A DNA stretch of 64,000 nt from Locusta migratoria (GCA_026315105.1 CM048750.1:268823151-268887150); one strand, 5' to 3'. Shown: positions 21,511 through 31,500, numbered from the stretch's first letter. Translations and numbers: made by a program. Notes: generated by a model from the letters alone, not told the origin.

Positions 21511-21757
21511 TGCCACTCTACATCTACATAAATACAAGCCACATCACACTGAAGTGCATGACAGAGGGTTCATCGAATTGCTTTTATGATATGTCTCTAC
21601 AGTTCCATTCCCTATTAGCTCGCTGAAAAAAGGAACACCAAAATCTTTCCGTTTTCGATCTGACTACTCTTATTTTATTTTAATGATCATGTCTTCCTAT
21701 GCAGGTGGGTGTTAACAAAATATGTTCCCATTCGGAAGAGAAGGTTGGTTAAAGAAA
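21511..21757 (-). repeat. LINE-A 3' end fragment, antisense
   Basis: Blocks CTACATCTACATAA, GAGGGTTCATCGAATTG and CTTTCCGTTTTCGATCTGAC match the 3' ends of the other LINE-A copies. The fragment stops at about 21757 where Gypsy-2 sequence begins. Confidence 0.72.
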
Positions 21758-22332
21758 TTTCGCAATTTTATTCAGTCAGTGGCCACAAGCCTTGCAGTCA
21801 TTGTTTCATCCAGCCAAACCGATTCCTACTCGCACGGCACACAAATTGCAATGCGGGGCATAGCTTTTATCACAGTATCAGTAGGATTGTGTATACACAC
21901 ACACAACTCGTCATGGAAATGCCGGCGCGCTTTCCCGTCTTCCGATTGGCCCTGATAAAGACTTTGGCACTTCTGAGGCGTCCTGTTGTCAGATAGATGC
22001 ACAGGAAGATGATTTATTGCTATCCTTCCCGTTGGACTATAGGAAAATTGCTTGGGCTACGGAAACAGACCCTGATTTACGAATTTTGCTGCGCTACATT
22101 CGCATAGAATGGTCTCGTTCTCAACGTGACATTCCAAATTCACTGGTGCGTCGCTATTTTGCTAGAAGAAATGAACTTTCGGTCCATAGAGGCGTCATTC
22201 TAGTTTCAACTGACAGTGGACAATCGCGTGTGTTGATCCCGCGACGTTTGCAGAAAGAAGGATTGAACCAACTTCACCAAGAACAATGTGGAATGACGCC
22301 CATATAGAACAGATGACGTCATAATGTCCAGT
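21758..22332 (+). pseudogene. Gypsy-2 pol: RNase H end and RNase H-integrase linker
   Basis: Broken frames give the end of a Gypsy RNase H (HKP, then QY, then RHGNAGALSRLP spread over frames near 21780-21960). The linker frame at 22017-22307 follows: ATETDPDLRILLRYIRIEW, VRRYFARRNELSVHRGVILV, IPRRLQKEGLNQLHQEQCGM. That is the standard region before the integrase zinc finger. A short deletion and frameshift follow. The frame is then cut at 22332 by a DNA transposon and resumes at 25058. Gag, protease and RT are absent, so the element is 5'-truncated or rearranged. Confidence 0.88.
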
Positions 22333-22984
22333 AGAGCACTCTATAGTACAAGCAGAAGAATTCGCCATTTTGAATCCCACGTTGAAGGCGCGCATTTAAA
22401 GACTACGGAACACTTACGCTTTTTAATATGCTCTTAAGGCCATTAAATATACTTCCTTAACGCAGAAAATATTACAACATGGTAAATTTATTGGCTTACA
22501 TTTTACTGCAAGAGGCAAGTAACTTAAAGTTTAGTGATTAGATGGATATTTAGAGATACGATACATTCACTTACATTCGAAATGAAGGCATATGTTGCCG
22601 TTATAAATATTTATCATATACAGTTAAAATACGTTACAATTATCGTATATTGTGGTTTATAAATTGTACATCCACATACGTTTACGGTAATTAAAGAGTT
22701 GCATTCGAAAACTGTTAGGGAATAATGTTAAATTGCGGATACTGTACATTCCGTTTTCCCCTCTCTAATGTCTCGCATATTTTACATACACAATATTTCT
22801 GAGAAGATTTTACGCCAAAAATGAGTTTAATAACTTTGAACATTTGGTTTCGTTAGATAACAACTAAATAAAGTCTCTCTGGTAGCATGCACTTTAACAT
22901 AAAGTGAATGTTGGAGTTTTGAGTTTAATACCTTTAATGTACGACTTCTTTCCTGTTCCCATTTTTTGCTAAGTTCAATTTTTT

Positions 22985-23339
22985 ATTATTATTTTATTAT
23001 TTTTTCCAGACATCCTGTTCACAGCTTGGCTTAGTCCAACATATTGCCGTGTTAAGAGTCACATTTAAATTAAACACTGAACTAATACAAAATAATATAA
23101 TTTAAAAAGTCAGCTTGACACAATATTGCAGCGGCGCAACTGCCCGCCATCCTCAGGTGAGCTTGCTGATAGACAATCTCGCCGGAACTGAGTTACCAGT
23201 GCAAACGGCGGCTCCTTTATACATCGAGGAAGGCCCATAGCGCGTGCGCAAGAAGTGACAGTGACTGCCCTCTGGCGCACAAGACGTACAGCGCTCCGGT
23301 GGTACAGTCCGGCGAAATCGATAATCGATGATAAAATTA
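22985..23339 (-). repeat. PLE-2 3' terminal region (pLTR-like)
   Basis: Noncoding sequence following the endonuclease stop on the minus strand. It has a TATA box (TATAAA at 23216-23221) and a hammerhead-like motif (23121-23156), matching the layout of PLE-1 and PLE-3. The outer boundary is approximate. Confidence 0.6.
23121..23156 (-). ncRNA. Hammerhead-ribozyme-like motif, PLE-2
   Basis: On the minus strand: CTGAGGA core, extra T, stem II GGCGG/CCGCT (one G-U pair), GCAAT in place of GAAAY, and an AT/AT zero-loop stem III. Three stem I pairs (CAC/GTG) sit directly next to the core, as required. The GAAA-to-GCAA change probably inactivates it. Confidence 0.42.
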
Positions 23340-23717
23340 TTATTCAGATTTATGAAGTACCAAACGTTGTTTTTTAACATCTGATAACATGGGGTTCCAA
23401 GATTTACTAAGAAGGTAGCCTTTGTCTCTGTTAATCAGATTGTTAGATAATCGAATTTCTATGGATTCCTTTAAGACACAGTCCCAGTAACGAGATGCTG
23501 AAGCAACCATGTGAGTTTCGTTATATAACATTCTATGTCCCTCATCGAGACAGTGCTCAGCTACCGCCGACTTCTCGGGCTGGAGCAAACGTGTGTGCCG
23601 TTGATGTTCAATACATCTGTCCTGAATGGTGCGGATAGTCTGACCAATATACGTTTTCCCACATTGACAGGGAATCTTATATACCCCGGGCTTCCTCAGA
23701 CCCAAATCATCCTTCAC
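23340..23717 (-). pseudogene. PLE-2: GIY-YIG endonuclease domain
   Basis: The frame shows the whole nuclease: KPGVYKIPCQCGKTYIGQT with the GIY (GVY) and YIG motifs, then DRCIEHQRHTRL with the catalytic-region Arg, EKSAVAEH, and the conserved Glu in LKESIEIRLSNNLINRD. The CxC spacing in CQCG is typical of Penelope-like enzymes. A frameshift in a T-run near 23775 separates it from the RT. The domain cuts target DNA for primed reverse transcription. Of the three PLE copies here this is the only intact GIY-YIG domain. Confidence 0.92.
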
Positions 23718-23780
23718 AGATCCAAGAAGTTCTCTCGTCTTTACTGGCGGACGAGAAACACTCTTAATGTCATACTTTTT

Positions 23781-24330
23781 TTAAATTCTTCCTATCTTTG
23801 ATGAAATACTCCCGGCAAAAGGTAGGAAAGCAACTGATTTATGGGTCTCATTTAATGGTTCAGGTGAAGGACCAAACTGTAAAGCACAGCGGATCTGCTT
23901 ATCTGTGTAGCCATTCTGTTGAAACACAACTTTTAGATGATCTAGTTCTTGCGTCAAACTTTCTGCATCCGAAATGGCGTAAGCTCTTCTTGCTAATGTC
24001 CGAAGAACGCCAGTACGTTGGGCCGGAGGATGACAACTCGAGGCATGCAGATAGCGGTCCGTGTGCGTAGGTTTTCGATAAACGCTATGTCCTAGTTTCC
24101 CATCATCTCTTCTGTAAACCAGAACATCAAGAAACGGAAGCTTCCCCTCCTTCTCAACTTCCATTGTGAACCTGATGTTGGGATGCATGCAATTAAAATG
24201 GTCCAAAAGGCGGTTGAGAGATTCTTCCCCATGAGGCCACACCATAAAAGTATCATCGACGTACCTCCAAAAACAAGTTGGCTTAAGAGCCGCCGTCTTC
24301 AAAGCCATATCTTCGAAATCCTGCTGCTTT
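23781..24330 (-). pseudogene. PLE-2: reverse transcriptase C-terminal part (Penelope-like)
   Basis: The 175-codon frame contains CFWRYVDDTFMVWPHG, the catalytic YVDD box in its Penelope-like context. FTMEVEKEGKLPFLDVLVYR and VYRKPTHTDRYLHASSCHP follow, with the thumb region after them. Homology continues upstream in frame (FED before the Met) but stops at about 24330, so the N-terminal two thirds of the RT are missing. This 5' truncation is typical of target-primed retrotransposition. The copy lies inside the non-autonomous DNA transposon. Confidence 0.92.
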
Positions 24331-24633
24331 CATGCATCACTTAAAAAACAATTAACAGCCTTTGTGATAAATCCTCAGTTAGGCTAAACAAAATCAAGAA
24401 AAGTAACTTTAAACACACTATCTGTCGTGTTATGTTAACAATCTGTAGCGAAATTAAAATGAACCATTGCTTACACGTATTGGCCTACAGTTTCATTACT
24501 ACATCTCTGTGAGCATAATTATGTCTAATACAAACAGAAAAAAAGGTTTTGTACTTAACGTTACACAGATAGCTGCACGATTTTGCCGTCCATACTTGGT
24601 GTCTGGAATTTACAAGCCACATTTTACACCCAA

Positions 24634-24854
24634 TGTGTTTGAAGGCCGGCCGCGGTGGCCGAGGGGACTGAGGCGCTTCAGTCACGGTCTGCACGGCTAC
24701 TACGGTCGGGAGTTAGAATCCCCCGTCGGGCATGGATATTTGTGCCGTCCTTAGTCTTAGCTAGTTCATAAGTAGTTTGTAAGCTTAGGGACTGATGACC
24801 CCGTAGTTAAGTCCCATAAATGCTACAATCATTTGAACATTTTGTGTTTGAAGG
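24634..24854 (+). mobile_element. SINE-S copy with TSD TGTGTTTGAAGG
   Basis: Full-length plus-strand SINE (body 24646-24842): GCCGCGGTGGCCGAGGGGAC head, GTTAGAATCCCCCGTCGGGC B-box region, AGGGACTGATGACCCCGTAG tail hairpin. A 12-bp direct repeat TGTGTTTGAAGG lies at 24634-24645 and 24843-24854. Confidence 0.92.
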
Positions 24855-25057
24855 AAACCGATAAAACTTATAGAAACCATCTCTGCTATTATCTGAGCAG
24901 TTTGGAGCTCCACAACCAACAGTTTCACACAGTAAGATCACCAAATACTCGCTGATTCACTTCGCTATAGCACACAAAGCATACAACACTGTCGTCGGAC
25001 TGGGATTCAAAATGGCGGATTGTTCAGCTCGGTATATCCAGTGCTTTAATGTCCAGT

Positions 25058-25679
25058 GTGCGCTTCCAACCAGTCCACACCACCTCAGAAATTATTTTCG
25101 TGGCCCAAAGCAGATTCACCGTGGGAACGAATGCATATTGACTATGTTGGTCCCTTCCGGAACACTAAATGGCTTATTGCGGTTGATGCTTTTATTCGTT
25201 ACCCATTTGCAGTGACAATGTCTTCTACAACATCTCAAAGCACGATTGGGGCGTCATTTTTTTTTTCTGGAATGTCTCCCTGAACTGATAGTCTCAGACA
25301 ATGGCCCTCAGTTCACATTGCACGAATTTCGGTCCTTTTGTGCACGCATTGGAATTAAGCATCTTACTAGTGCACCGTTTCACCAGCAGTCAAACGGCGC
25401 TACGGAACGCTTCATCCGGACATTTAAGCAACAGATGTCCAAAGCCCGTTCGGAGCACACACGGGAGGCACCTCTGCAACTGTTCCTCGCCTCCTACCGC
25501 GCATTCACGAGAAGGGTCATCGCCGGCCGAGCCTCTGCACGGCCGCCGCCACCACACGCTGCTCCATCTGCTCCACCCACCGCGACGTCCGGAGCAACAG
25601 CCAACGACAGGCAATTATCACTTCGCTCCGCGTAACCCAGTCTTTTACAGAGTTTTCAGCGGTCGCGGTGGAAGCGGGG
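25058..25679 (+). pseudogene. Gypsy-2 pol: integrase
   Basis: Frames at 25056-25283 and 25246-25635 together give the integrase core. They show CASNQS..P at the zinc-finger end, MHIDYVGPF with the first Asp, VSDNGPQFTLHEFRSFC with the second Asp, and NGATERFIRTFKQQM with the Glu. A frameshift lies in the T-run at 25256-25266 and another near 25510, after which EPLHGRR..TLLHLLHPP and NPVFYRVFSGRGG continue the C-terminal part. The three catalytic residues are intact. The sequence is interrupted at about 25680 by an RTE LINE and resumes at 26570. Confidence 0.92.
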
Positions 25680-26569
25680 TAAGATCATCAAATCTATCGG
25701 TATTTCCATGTTTGAAATTTCAGGACCTGATCGAGTAATGGAAGCAGAGGAGTTTGTATTGGGGGACGGCGAGTAGAGTGTATTAGATTTACAGATGACA
25801 TGGCTGTGATGGCAGAAAGTGCAAAAGAGATGGAACAAATTTTAGATGACCTAAACACAAAAATAGTAGAATATGGAATGAAGTTTAACAAGAAGAAAAC
25901 AAAAAGCATGGTAACTGGAGAAAGGAACACAAAATGTCGTTTAAAAATAGACGGAGAAGAAATACAGAAAGTGCACAGCTTCAAATACTTGGGAAGTATG
26001 ATAATGGATGATATGTACTGCACTGCAGAAATTAAGAAAAGAATTGCCATGGGAAAAGCTGGATTCCAAAGGAAACAGACATTACTTTGCGGACCATTAA
26101 AGATGATATGAGGAAAATACTTGCCTAGTGTTATATCTGGAGTGTTGTGCTGTATGGTGCGGAGACCTTGACGTTGAGGAAGGAACATGAAAGAAGATTG
26201 GAGGCACTAGAGATGTGGATATGGAGGTGAATGGAACAAGTGAAATGGGAAGACCGAATAAGGAATGAGGAAGTATTAAGAAGAGTTGGAGAAGAAAGAA
26301 ACATGCTGGAAGTCATTAGGAAAAGAAAACGAAACTGGATTGGACATTGTTTGAGGAGGGACTGTTTACTGAAGGGAGGAATAGAAGAATGGTGAAAGGA
26401 AAAAGAGGGTAGGAAAGGCAAGATATCAAATGCTGGACAACATCCAAGGAAATAAATATGAAAAAAAAGGCTTTGAACACAGAAAAGTGGAAGAGGATCA
26501 ACCAATGACAAGAAGAGGATCAACCCATGACAAGACCTGCCGCAAGGCAGGAAACAACTGATGATGATG
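25680..26569 (+). pseudogene. LINE-B copy 1: RTE-type LINE 3' part, inserted in Gypsy-2
   Basis: The frame at 25800-26111 reads as the RT end of an RTE-type LINE: MKFNKKKTKSMV, then VHSFKYLGSMI and IKKRIAMGKAGF. VVLYGAETL, EALEMWIWR and RNWIGHCLRRDCLLKGGIEE follow in other frames. The 5' part of the RT and the endonuclease are missing. The 3' end has a perfect hairpin (26536-26551) and an (ATG)n tail (26561-26569). A 24-bp tandem duplication sits at about 26490-26535. Gypsy-2 coding sequence continues on both sides, which dates this insertion after Gypsy-2. Confidence 0.86.
26536..26551 (+). other. 3'-terminal hairpin of RTE LINE-B with GNRA loop
   Basis: CCTGCC-GCAA-GGCAGG is a perfect 6-bp stem closed by a GCAA (GNRA) tetraloop, 10 bp upstream of the (ATG)n tail. 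Its position fits an RT-recognition element in the LINE 3' UTR. Confidence 0.6.
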
Positions 26570-27209
26570 GAGTTGTACGGAGGCACCGCAACCAAATTCG
26601 CCCTTGTTGTGTACCCTGTGATCCTTCTGCGTTTCTCTCGGCAGATTCGCGCAACACACAAACCGCACGGCCTAAAAAAATGTTCAAATGTTTGTATAGT
26701 CTATGGGACTTAACTACGGGGTCATCAGTTCCTATACTTACAAACTACTTATGAACTACTTACGAACTAGGACGGCACAAATATCCATGCCCGAGGGGGG
26801 ATTCGAACCCCCGACCGTAGTGGCCGTGCAGACCGTGACTGGAGCGCCTCAGTCTCCTCGGCCACCGCGGCCGGCCCGCACGGCCTCCGCCGCCCGTGCG
26901 ACCTCGGCAGCCACCCCTGCAGCAGATCACCACGGTATCGGGTCCGACTTCATGGAGACTGAGCCCTTGCTGCCGCCTCCGCTCGACATCCCGATGGATC
27001 TGAACCAGCACGCCACACAGCATCCGACGCCGACGTCGCCACCGACGTCACCGTCATCATCTGGGCCCCAGGCCATGGACGTGGCCCCTTCCCAGGTTAT
27101 AGCGGATGACGTTCTCTCACGAGCTCAGGCCGGATGGCGGAGCCCGGCCGGTAGTATTCCGTCCTCTGAAGATACCGGCTCTGGTCCATCAATACGTCCA
27201 CGAGTCTGA
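26570..27209 (+). pseudogene. Gypsy-2 pol C-terminal tail, split by a SINE
   Basis: The segment 26570-26662 reads VVRRHRNQIRP, a normal continuation of the Gypsy integrase C-terminus. It continues after the SINE (26886 onward) as a Pro/Ser/Thr/Ala-rich tail to a stop at 27207-27209. The tail is low complexity and has no domain I recognise. It is followed 48 bp later by the polypurine tract, so no env-like gene is present. Confidence 0.75.
26663..26886 (-). mobile_element. SINE-S copy with TSD CCGCACGGCCT
   Basis: Minus-strand SINE (body 26674-26875) with GGGGATTCGAACCCCCGACC and GGCCACCGCGGCCGGC. An 11-bp repeat CCGCACGGCCT at 26663-26673 and 26876-26886 interrupts Gypsy-2 coding sequence. 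Confidence 0.92.
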
Positions 27210-27257
27210 CTCCTCCCCTGTTGTCGAGCTCCCTACACGACAACGGTCCGCCGCTTT

Positions 27258-27270
27258 GAGGGAGGGGGGG
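27258..27270 (+). other. Polypurine tract of Gypsy-2
   Basis: GAGGGAGGGGGGG lies 48 bp after the pol stop and is followed by TG, as expected for the plus-strand primer next to the 3' LTR. Confidence 0.65.
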
Positions 27271-27864
27271 TGGCATGTTGTGGCGTAAAGTCAGCGCCAC
27301 ACGCCAGACGCACGGGACAGATCGTGAAGAAGGCAGCGGATGATCAGCAGCCAGTCGCACGCCGGCGGCTCGACTCCTGGAGGGAGCAACCTAGAAGCGC
27401 GCCCTCTACAAGCTGCTATATCTAGGCCGACATGCGTTTGGAAGGGCACATCTGAACTCGGCTCCGAACTAGGCAGTGACTATACTACACCACAGCTAAC
27501 ATCGTGCAAGAAGACAACCGCCGCGAGAACAAATGTTCAAATGTTTGTAGAACTTATGGGACTTAACTACGGGGTCATCGGTTCCCAAGCTTACAAACTA
27601 CTTATGAACTAGCTAAGACTAAGGACAGCACAAATATCCATGCCCGAAGGGGGATTCGAACCCCGACTGTAGTGGCCGTGCAGACCGTGACAGTCCCATC
27701 GGCCACCGCGGCCGGCCCGCGAGAACAGAAGTTGAGTAACTGTGTATTTGTTAGTAAATGAAACTTGTGTTACTAATCTGTACAGCAGTTTTAGCTGTCT
27801 ACGCATCCCACGCGTCCTGAGAAGAACCTTTCCTGAAAAACAGGCCGGAAAGGACGCAGCAGCT
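27271..27864 (+). repeat. 3' LTR of Gypsy-2 (contains a SINE)
   Basis: It starts TGGCATGTTGTGGCG directly after the polypurine tract and continues to about 27864, where antisense LINE-A begins. Without the SINE it is about 400 bp. No 5' LTR is in the window, so the start (27271 or 27277) and end are not proven. Confidence 0.55.
27521..27727 (-). mobile_element. SINE-S copy with TSD CCGCGAGAACA
   Basis: Minus-strand SINE (body 27532-27716), with a small deletion in the head, inside the Gypsy-2 LTR. The 11-bp repeat CCGCGAGAACA at 27521-27531 and 27717-27727 marks the insertion. Confidence 0.92.
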
Positions 27865-28318
27865 GTATTCTGTAATAGCTCGTGGGAAATAGGAACACCT
27901 GAATCATTCCGTTTTTAATCTGATTTTTCTTACTTTATTTTATAAGCATGTCTTCCTATGTAAGTGAGTACAAACAAAATATATTCCCATTCGGAAGAGA
28001 AAGTGGACGAAAGAAGTTTCGCAATTAAATCCTGTCGCAACGAATAACGTCCTTCTTTTAATCATTACCACCCCAACTCGTGCATAATTTCCGTGAGACT
28101 CCCCCTCTATATTGCGACAATACAAAACGAGCTGCTCTTCTCTGGAGCCCCTCTAAATCGTCCTTCAGTGCCTCAAGGTGGGGATCTAACAATGTGCAGC
28201 AATACTCAAAATTAGGACGCAGAATTGTGGTGTATGCTCTTTATCTAGTAGAAATGTCGAATCTTCTAAGTATTCTGCCAACAAAACGCAGTCTTTGGTT
28301 ATCTTTCAGCACAATATC

Positions 28319-28411
<93 letters not shown>
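28319..28411. repeat. Compound (AT)n(TG)n microsatellite
   Basis: About 40 bp of AT repeats run straight into about 50 bp of TG repeats. It lies at the 5' junction of the LINE-B insertion in LINE-A. Confidence 0.95.
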
Positions 28412-28414
<3 letters not shown>

Positions 28415-29081
28415 TATAAGATGAGCATTAACAAGAGTAAAACGAAGGTAATGGAATGCAATGTCAGGAAATCAGGCGATGCTGAAGGAATTAGATTAGG
28501 TAATGAGACAATAAAAGTAGTAGATGAATTTTGTTATTTGGGTAGCAGGATTACTTCTGATGGCCGAAGTAAAGAAGATTTAAAATGCAGAATGGCTATG
28601 GGAAGAAAAGCGTTTCTAAAGAAGCGAAACTTGTTAACATCCAATATTAATTTAAATGTTAGAAAGTCCTCTCTGAAAGCATTTGTCTGGAGTGTAGCAT
28701 TGTATGGGACGATAAGAGGTTCAGACAAAAATGATGACAGAAGCTTTTGAAATGTGGTGCTACAGACGAATGATGAAAATTAGATGGGTAGATCACGTAA
28801 CCGAATCGGGGAGAAAAGGAGTTTCTGGAATATCCTGACTGAAATAAGGGATAGATTGGTTGGACACATTCTGAGACATCAAGGAATTGTCAATTTAGCA
28901 TTAGAAGGAAGCGTGTGGGGTAAAAATCGTAGAGGGAGACCGAGGGACGAATACAGTAAGTAGATTAAAAAGGATGTAGGTTGCCGAACGTATTCTCAGA
29001 TGAAGAGACTTGCACAGGACAGAGTAGCGTGGAGAGCTGCATCAAACATGTCTGCGGACTGAAGACCACAACAACAACAGC
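28412..29081 (+). pseudogene. LINE-B copy 2: RTE-type LINE 3' part, inserted in LINE-A
   Basis: The frame at 28295-28750 (coding part from about 28420) reads MSINKSKTKVM, VVDEFCYLGSRI, LKCRMAMGRKAFLKKRNLL and FVWSVALYG. Then, after frameshifts, FEMWCYRRMMKI, RLVGHILRHQGIVNLALEGS and NRRGRPRDEY follow. The tail is CCACAACAACAACAG. This is the C-terminal end of an RTE-type ORF2, shared with the copies at 37077-37645 and 56262-56672. It is 5'-truncated and splits LINE-A copy c. Confidence 0.86.
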
Positions 29082-29601
29082 ATTTTCTTTGTTTCCATTC
29101 CAGGTTAAGTTGTTTATAATTGTTACTCCTAGGTATTTACGAGAATTGAAGACCCGTAGATTTGACTGATTTATCGTGTAAACGAAGTTTAACGTATTTC
29201 ATTTCGTGGTCATATGGACGACTTCACGCTTCTCACTATTCAGGGACAATTGCCATTTTTGGCACCATAATGATATCTAAATCATTCTGCAGTTGCTTTT
29301 CATCTTCTGGTGACTTTACTACCACGAACAGTCTAACATAGCAATTCAGATTGTCTCCTAAATCATTTATAATAATAAGAAACAATAGGGGCCCTATAAC
29401 ACTTCCCAGGGGAAAGCGAGAAAGCGAGATATCACTTCCGTTCTACTCGATGATTTCCTTGATTTACTGTGAACTTTCTGACAGGAATCCAATCGTTATT
29501 TTATTAGAAGACGCATCTGAGGTATACTGTCAAAATCCTTCCGGAAATCTAGAAACGCGGAATCTATTTGACATCCCTTCTCCATAGCACTTTTCACGTC
29601 A

Positions 29602-29823
29602 TATGAGTAAAGAAATGTTCAAATGTTTGTAGAACGTATGGGACTTAACTACGGGGTCATCAGTCCCTAAGCTTACAAAGTACTTATGAACTAGCTAAGA
29701 CTAAGGACGGCACAAATATCCGTGCCCGACGGGGGATTCGAGCCCCCGACCGCAGTGGCCGTGCAAACCGTCACTCGAGCGCCTCAGTCCCCTCGGCCAC
29801 CGCGGCCGGCTATGAGTAAAGAA
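29602..29823 (-). mobile_element. SINE-S copy with TSD TATGAGTAAAGAA
   Basis: Minus-strand SINE (body 29615-29810) inside LINE-A copy c. A perfect 13-bp repeat TATGAGTAAAGAA lies at 29602-29614 and 29811-29823. Confidence 0.94.
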
Positions 29824-29912
29824 CTATTTCACAGGAACGATATTTTCTAAATTCATGTCGACTATGGGTCAATAGATCTCTTCGAGGTAGTTCATAATAT
29901 TTGAGGAACGTA

Positions 29913-30260
29913 TATGTTCCAAGAGTGCCAACGGCCATGCTGCAATGGATAGACCGATTCCCGATCACCGATGTTAAGCTACGTCGGGCTTGGCTAGCAC
30001 GAGTAAGGGTTACCGTCGTGGTCTGCCGAGTGCTGTTAGCAAGCGGGGTGCACTCAGCCCTTGTGAGGCCAACTGAGGAGCTACTTGATGGAGAAGTAGC
30101 GGCTCCGGTCACCAAGACTGACGTAACGGCCGGGAGTGTGGGTCGCTGACCACGCCCCCCTCCATCCGGTGACGCCTTAGGGCAGAGGATGACACGGCGG
30201 TCGGTCAGTACCCGTTGGGTCTCTCGAGGCCTGTCGGACGGAGTTTCGTGTATGTTCCAA
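29913..30260 (+). mobile_element. 5S-rRNA-derived SINE (SINE3-like) with TSD TATGTTCCAA
   Basis: The first about 90 bp (29926-30016) resemble 5S rRNA: GTGCCAACGGCCATGC, GATCACCGATGTTAAG, GTCGGGCTTGGCTAGCAC. The rest is a GC-rich tail (GGTGCACTCAGCCCTTGTGA, ACACGGCGGTCGGTCAG). It is flanked by TATGTTCCAA at 29913-29922 and 30251-30260, inside LINE-A copy c. It is not a functional 5S gene, because the 5S part is incomplete and diverged. Confidence 0.82.
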
Positions 30261-30689
30261 AGCCCTGCTGCAGACCAACGTTAAAGATATAGGTCTGTAA
30301 TTTTGCCGATCACTCCTATTGCCTTTCTTGTATATTGGAGTGACCTGGGCAACTTACCAGTCTTTTGGTATGGAACCTTCGCTAAGCGAGTGCTTGTATA
30401 TAATAACTAGGTATGGGGCTACTCTGAAAGGAACCTAATTGGTATATAATCGGTACCACGAGACTTACTTTTGTTCAGTGTTTTAAGTTGCTTTAATACA
30501 CCATGGGTACCGTCTTCTAAATTACGCATGCTGGCAGCTGTTCAAAAGCAAGTTCGCTTGCTAGAGCACGTCCCCATATTGCAAATGAGTATTACGAAGT
30601 AGTTACGCCGTCTGGAATGATATATGCATTATCTTAGGTGTGTTAGTCACAGCTGCCGCTAGTCATACAACATGGAGACGTGAAAATTA

Positions 30690-30765
30690 AGAGAGGGACC
30701 GGGACTCGAACCCGTGCCTCGTGCTTACTAGGAAGATGTGCTGACCTTTGGATCGCCCAGCACAC
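30690..30765 (-). repeat. tRNA-like module at the 5' end of LINE-A copy c
   Basis: On the minus strand the stretch holds TAAGCACGAGGCACGGGTT and CGAGTCCCGG, a B-box-like core. The same module stands at 4510-4592 (copy a) and 10625-10690 (copy b). It resembles a tRNA-derived promoter but does not fold as an intact tRNA that I can show. Confidence 0.55.
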
Positions 30766-31500
30766 GGGCTTCACACACCTGCACGGAATTGTCTAGCAAG
30801 TACCCCGCAAGACCCAAACTCCCATAAGTCCGTCTTTGACCACAGGACTACATCGCTTGCATCTATCCCTGCATTTTCACCACAAGTCCTCTGCTCTTGT
30901 GATTTTAGTGAGTAAGAAGCATCAATCCCTGACATACTGGACTTAAAATAAGATCCGCCGTGTCTTTTCTGTGAGACATGTCCAAAAGATCTGGCCTCGC
31001 TATGTGATGCTTCAGCTGTTGTAAATATAGATGTCAGCAATGGAGTATATTAGTCGAAGCAGAAGCAAATATGGGAATTTTGGTTGGGAGGGCTACGATG
31101 CTTCAGTAATCCGTGAAGGTATGTGAAGCACCTGTGTAAGGCTGGTGCAGGGGTAAACGTCAACGTCATCTTAATGAGCAATTTGATCTACGAAGCGTCC
31201 CCTCAATCACTCCGTGCGCCGGTCAATGTTGACCAACATGACGCCACAGGCACACCTTCGAGACATCTTCATCGATTGAAGTGCATGACGTTTGTACCCA
31301 CAAAGAATAATATTTACCAAGAATTACTTCGGCAACTCTCTCGCAATGTGACAACCAAACAGTACTAAACCATACAATGGCGGAGAATTTGGAGCGCAGT
31401 ACATCTCCCGTCGCTCCCAACCAAAGTTTGTGCTTTGTGGTATGTAGTAGTGAACAACGAATACCCGACCTAACATTAACTATATTCCATCAATTTTCTC
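30766..31500 (+). repeat. Rep-D copy 2
   Basis: Matches 11746-12440 over about 700 bp in the same orientation, starting CACGGGCTTCACACACCTGC. A small insertion at about 31160-31250 (CGTCAACGTCATCTTAATGA and following) is absent from copy 1. No ORF. The 610 bp after it (31501-32110) shows nothing I can name. Confidence 0.6.

Larger units (their letters stand above)
22322..25057. mobile_element. Non-autonomous DNA transposon with TSD TAATGTCCAGT, inserted in Gypsy-2
   Basis: An 11-bp direct repeat TAATGTCCAGT flanks the element (22322-22332 and 25047-25057). Joining Gypsy-2 across it restores the integrase zinc-finger frame leading into CPVCASNQ. Terminal inverted repeats of about 50 bp are imperfect: both ends carry AGCACT near the tip and CGCCATTTTGAATCCCA further in. 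The 2.7-kb span includes PLE-2 and a SINE; without them it is about 1.1 kb, AT-rich and without a transposase frame. The long TSD fits Mutator-like elements, but the superfamily is undecided. Confidence 0.7.
27865..30690 (-). pseudogene. LINE-A copy c: degenerate RT with four later insertions
   Basis: Antisense LINE-A of the same subfamily as copies a and b. LINE sequence occupies 27865-28318, 29082-29614, 29811-29922 and 30251-30660, and the tRNA-like 5' part reaches 30765. The gaps are an RTE LINE with microsatellite, SINE-S and a 5S-type SINE. In uninterrupted copies the junctions are contiguous, which proves the nesting. RT blocks are recognisable but full of stops. Rep-D follows at 30766. 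Confidence 0.8.

Noticed and set aside
28080..28424. 114-codon frame ending in alternating Ile/Tyr and Cys/Val runs
   Set aside because: It reads through antisense LINE-A and the (AT)n(TG)n microsatellite.
29926..30016. Possible 5S rRNA gene
   Set aside because: Incomplete and diverged, joined to a SINE tail and bounded by a target duplication.
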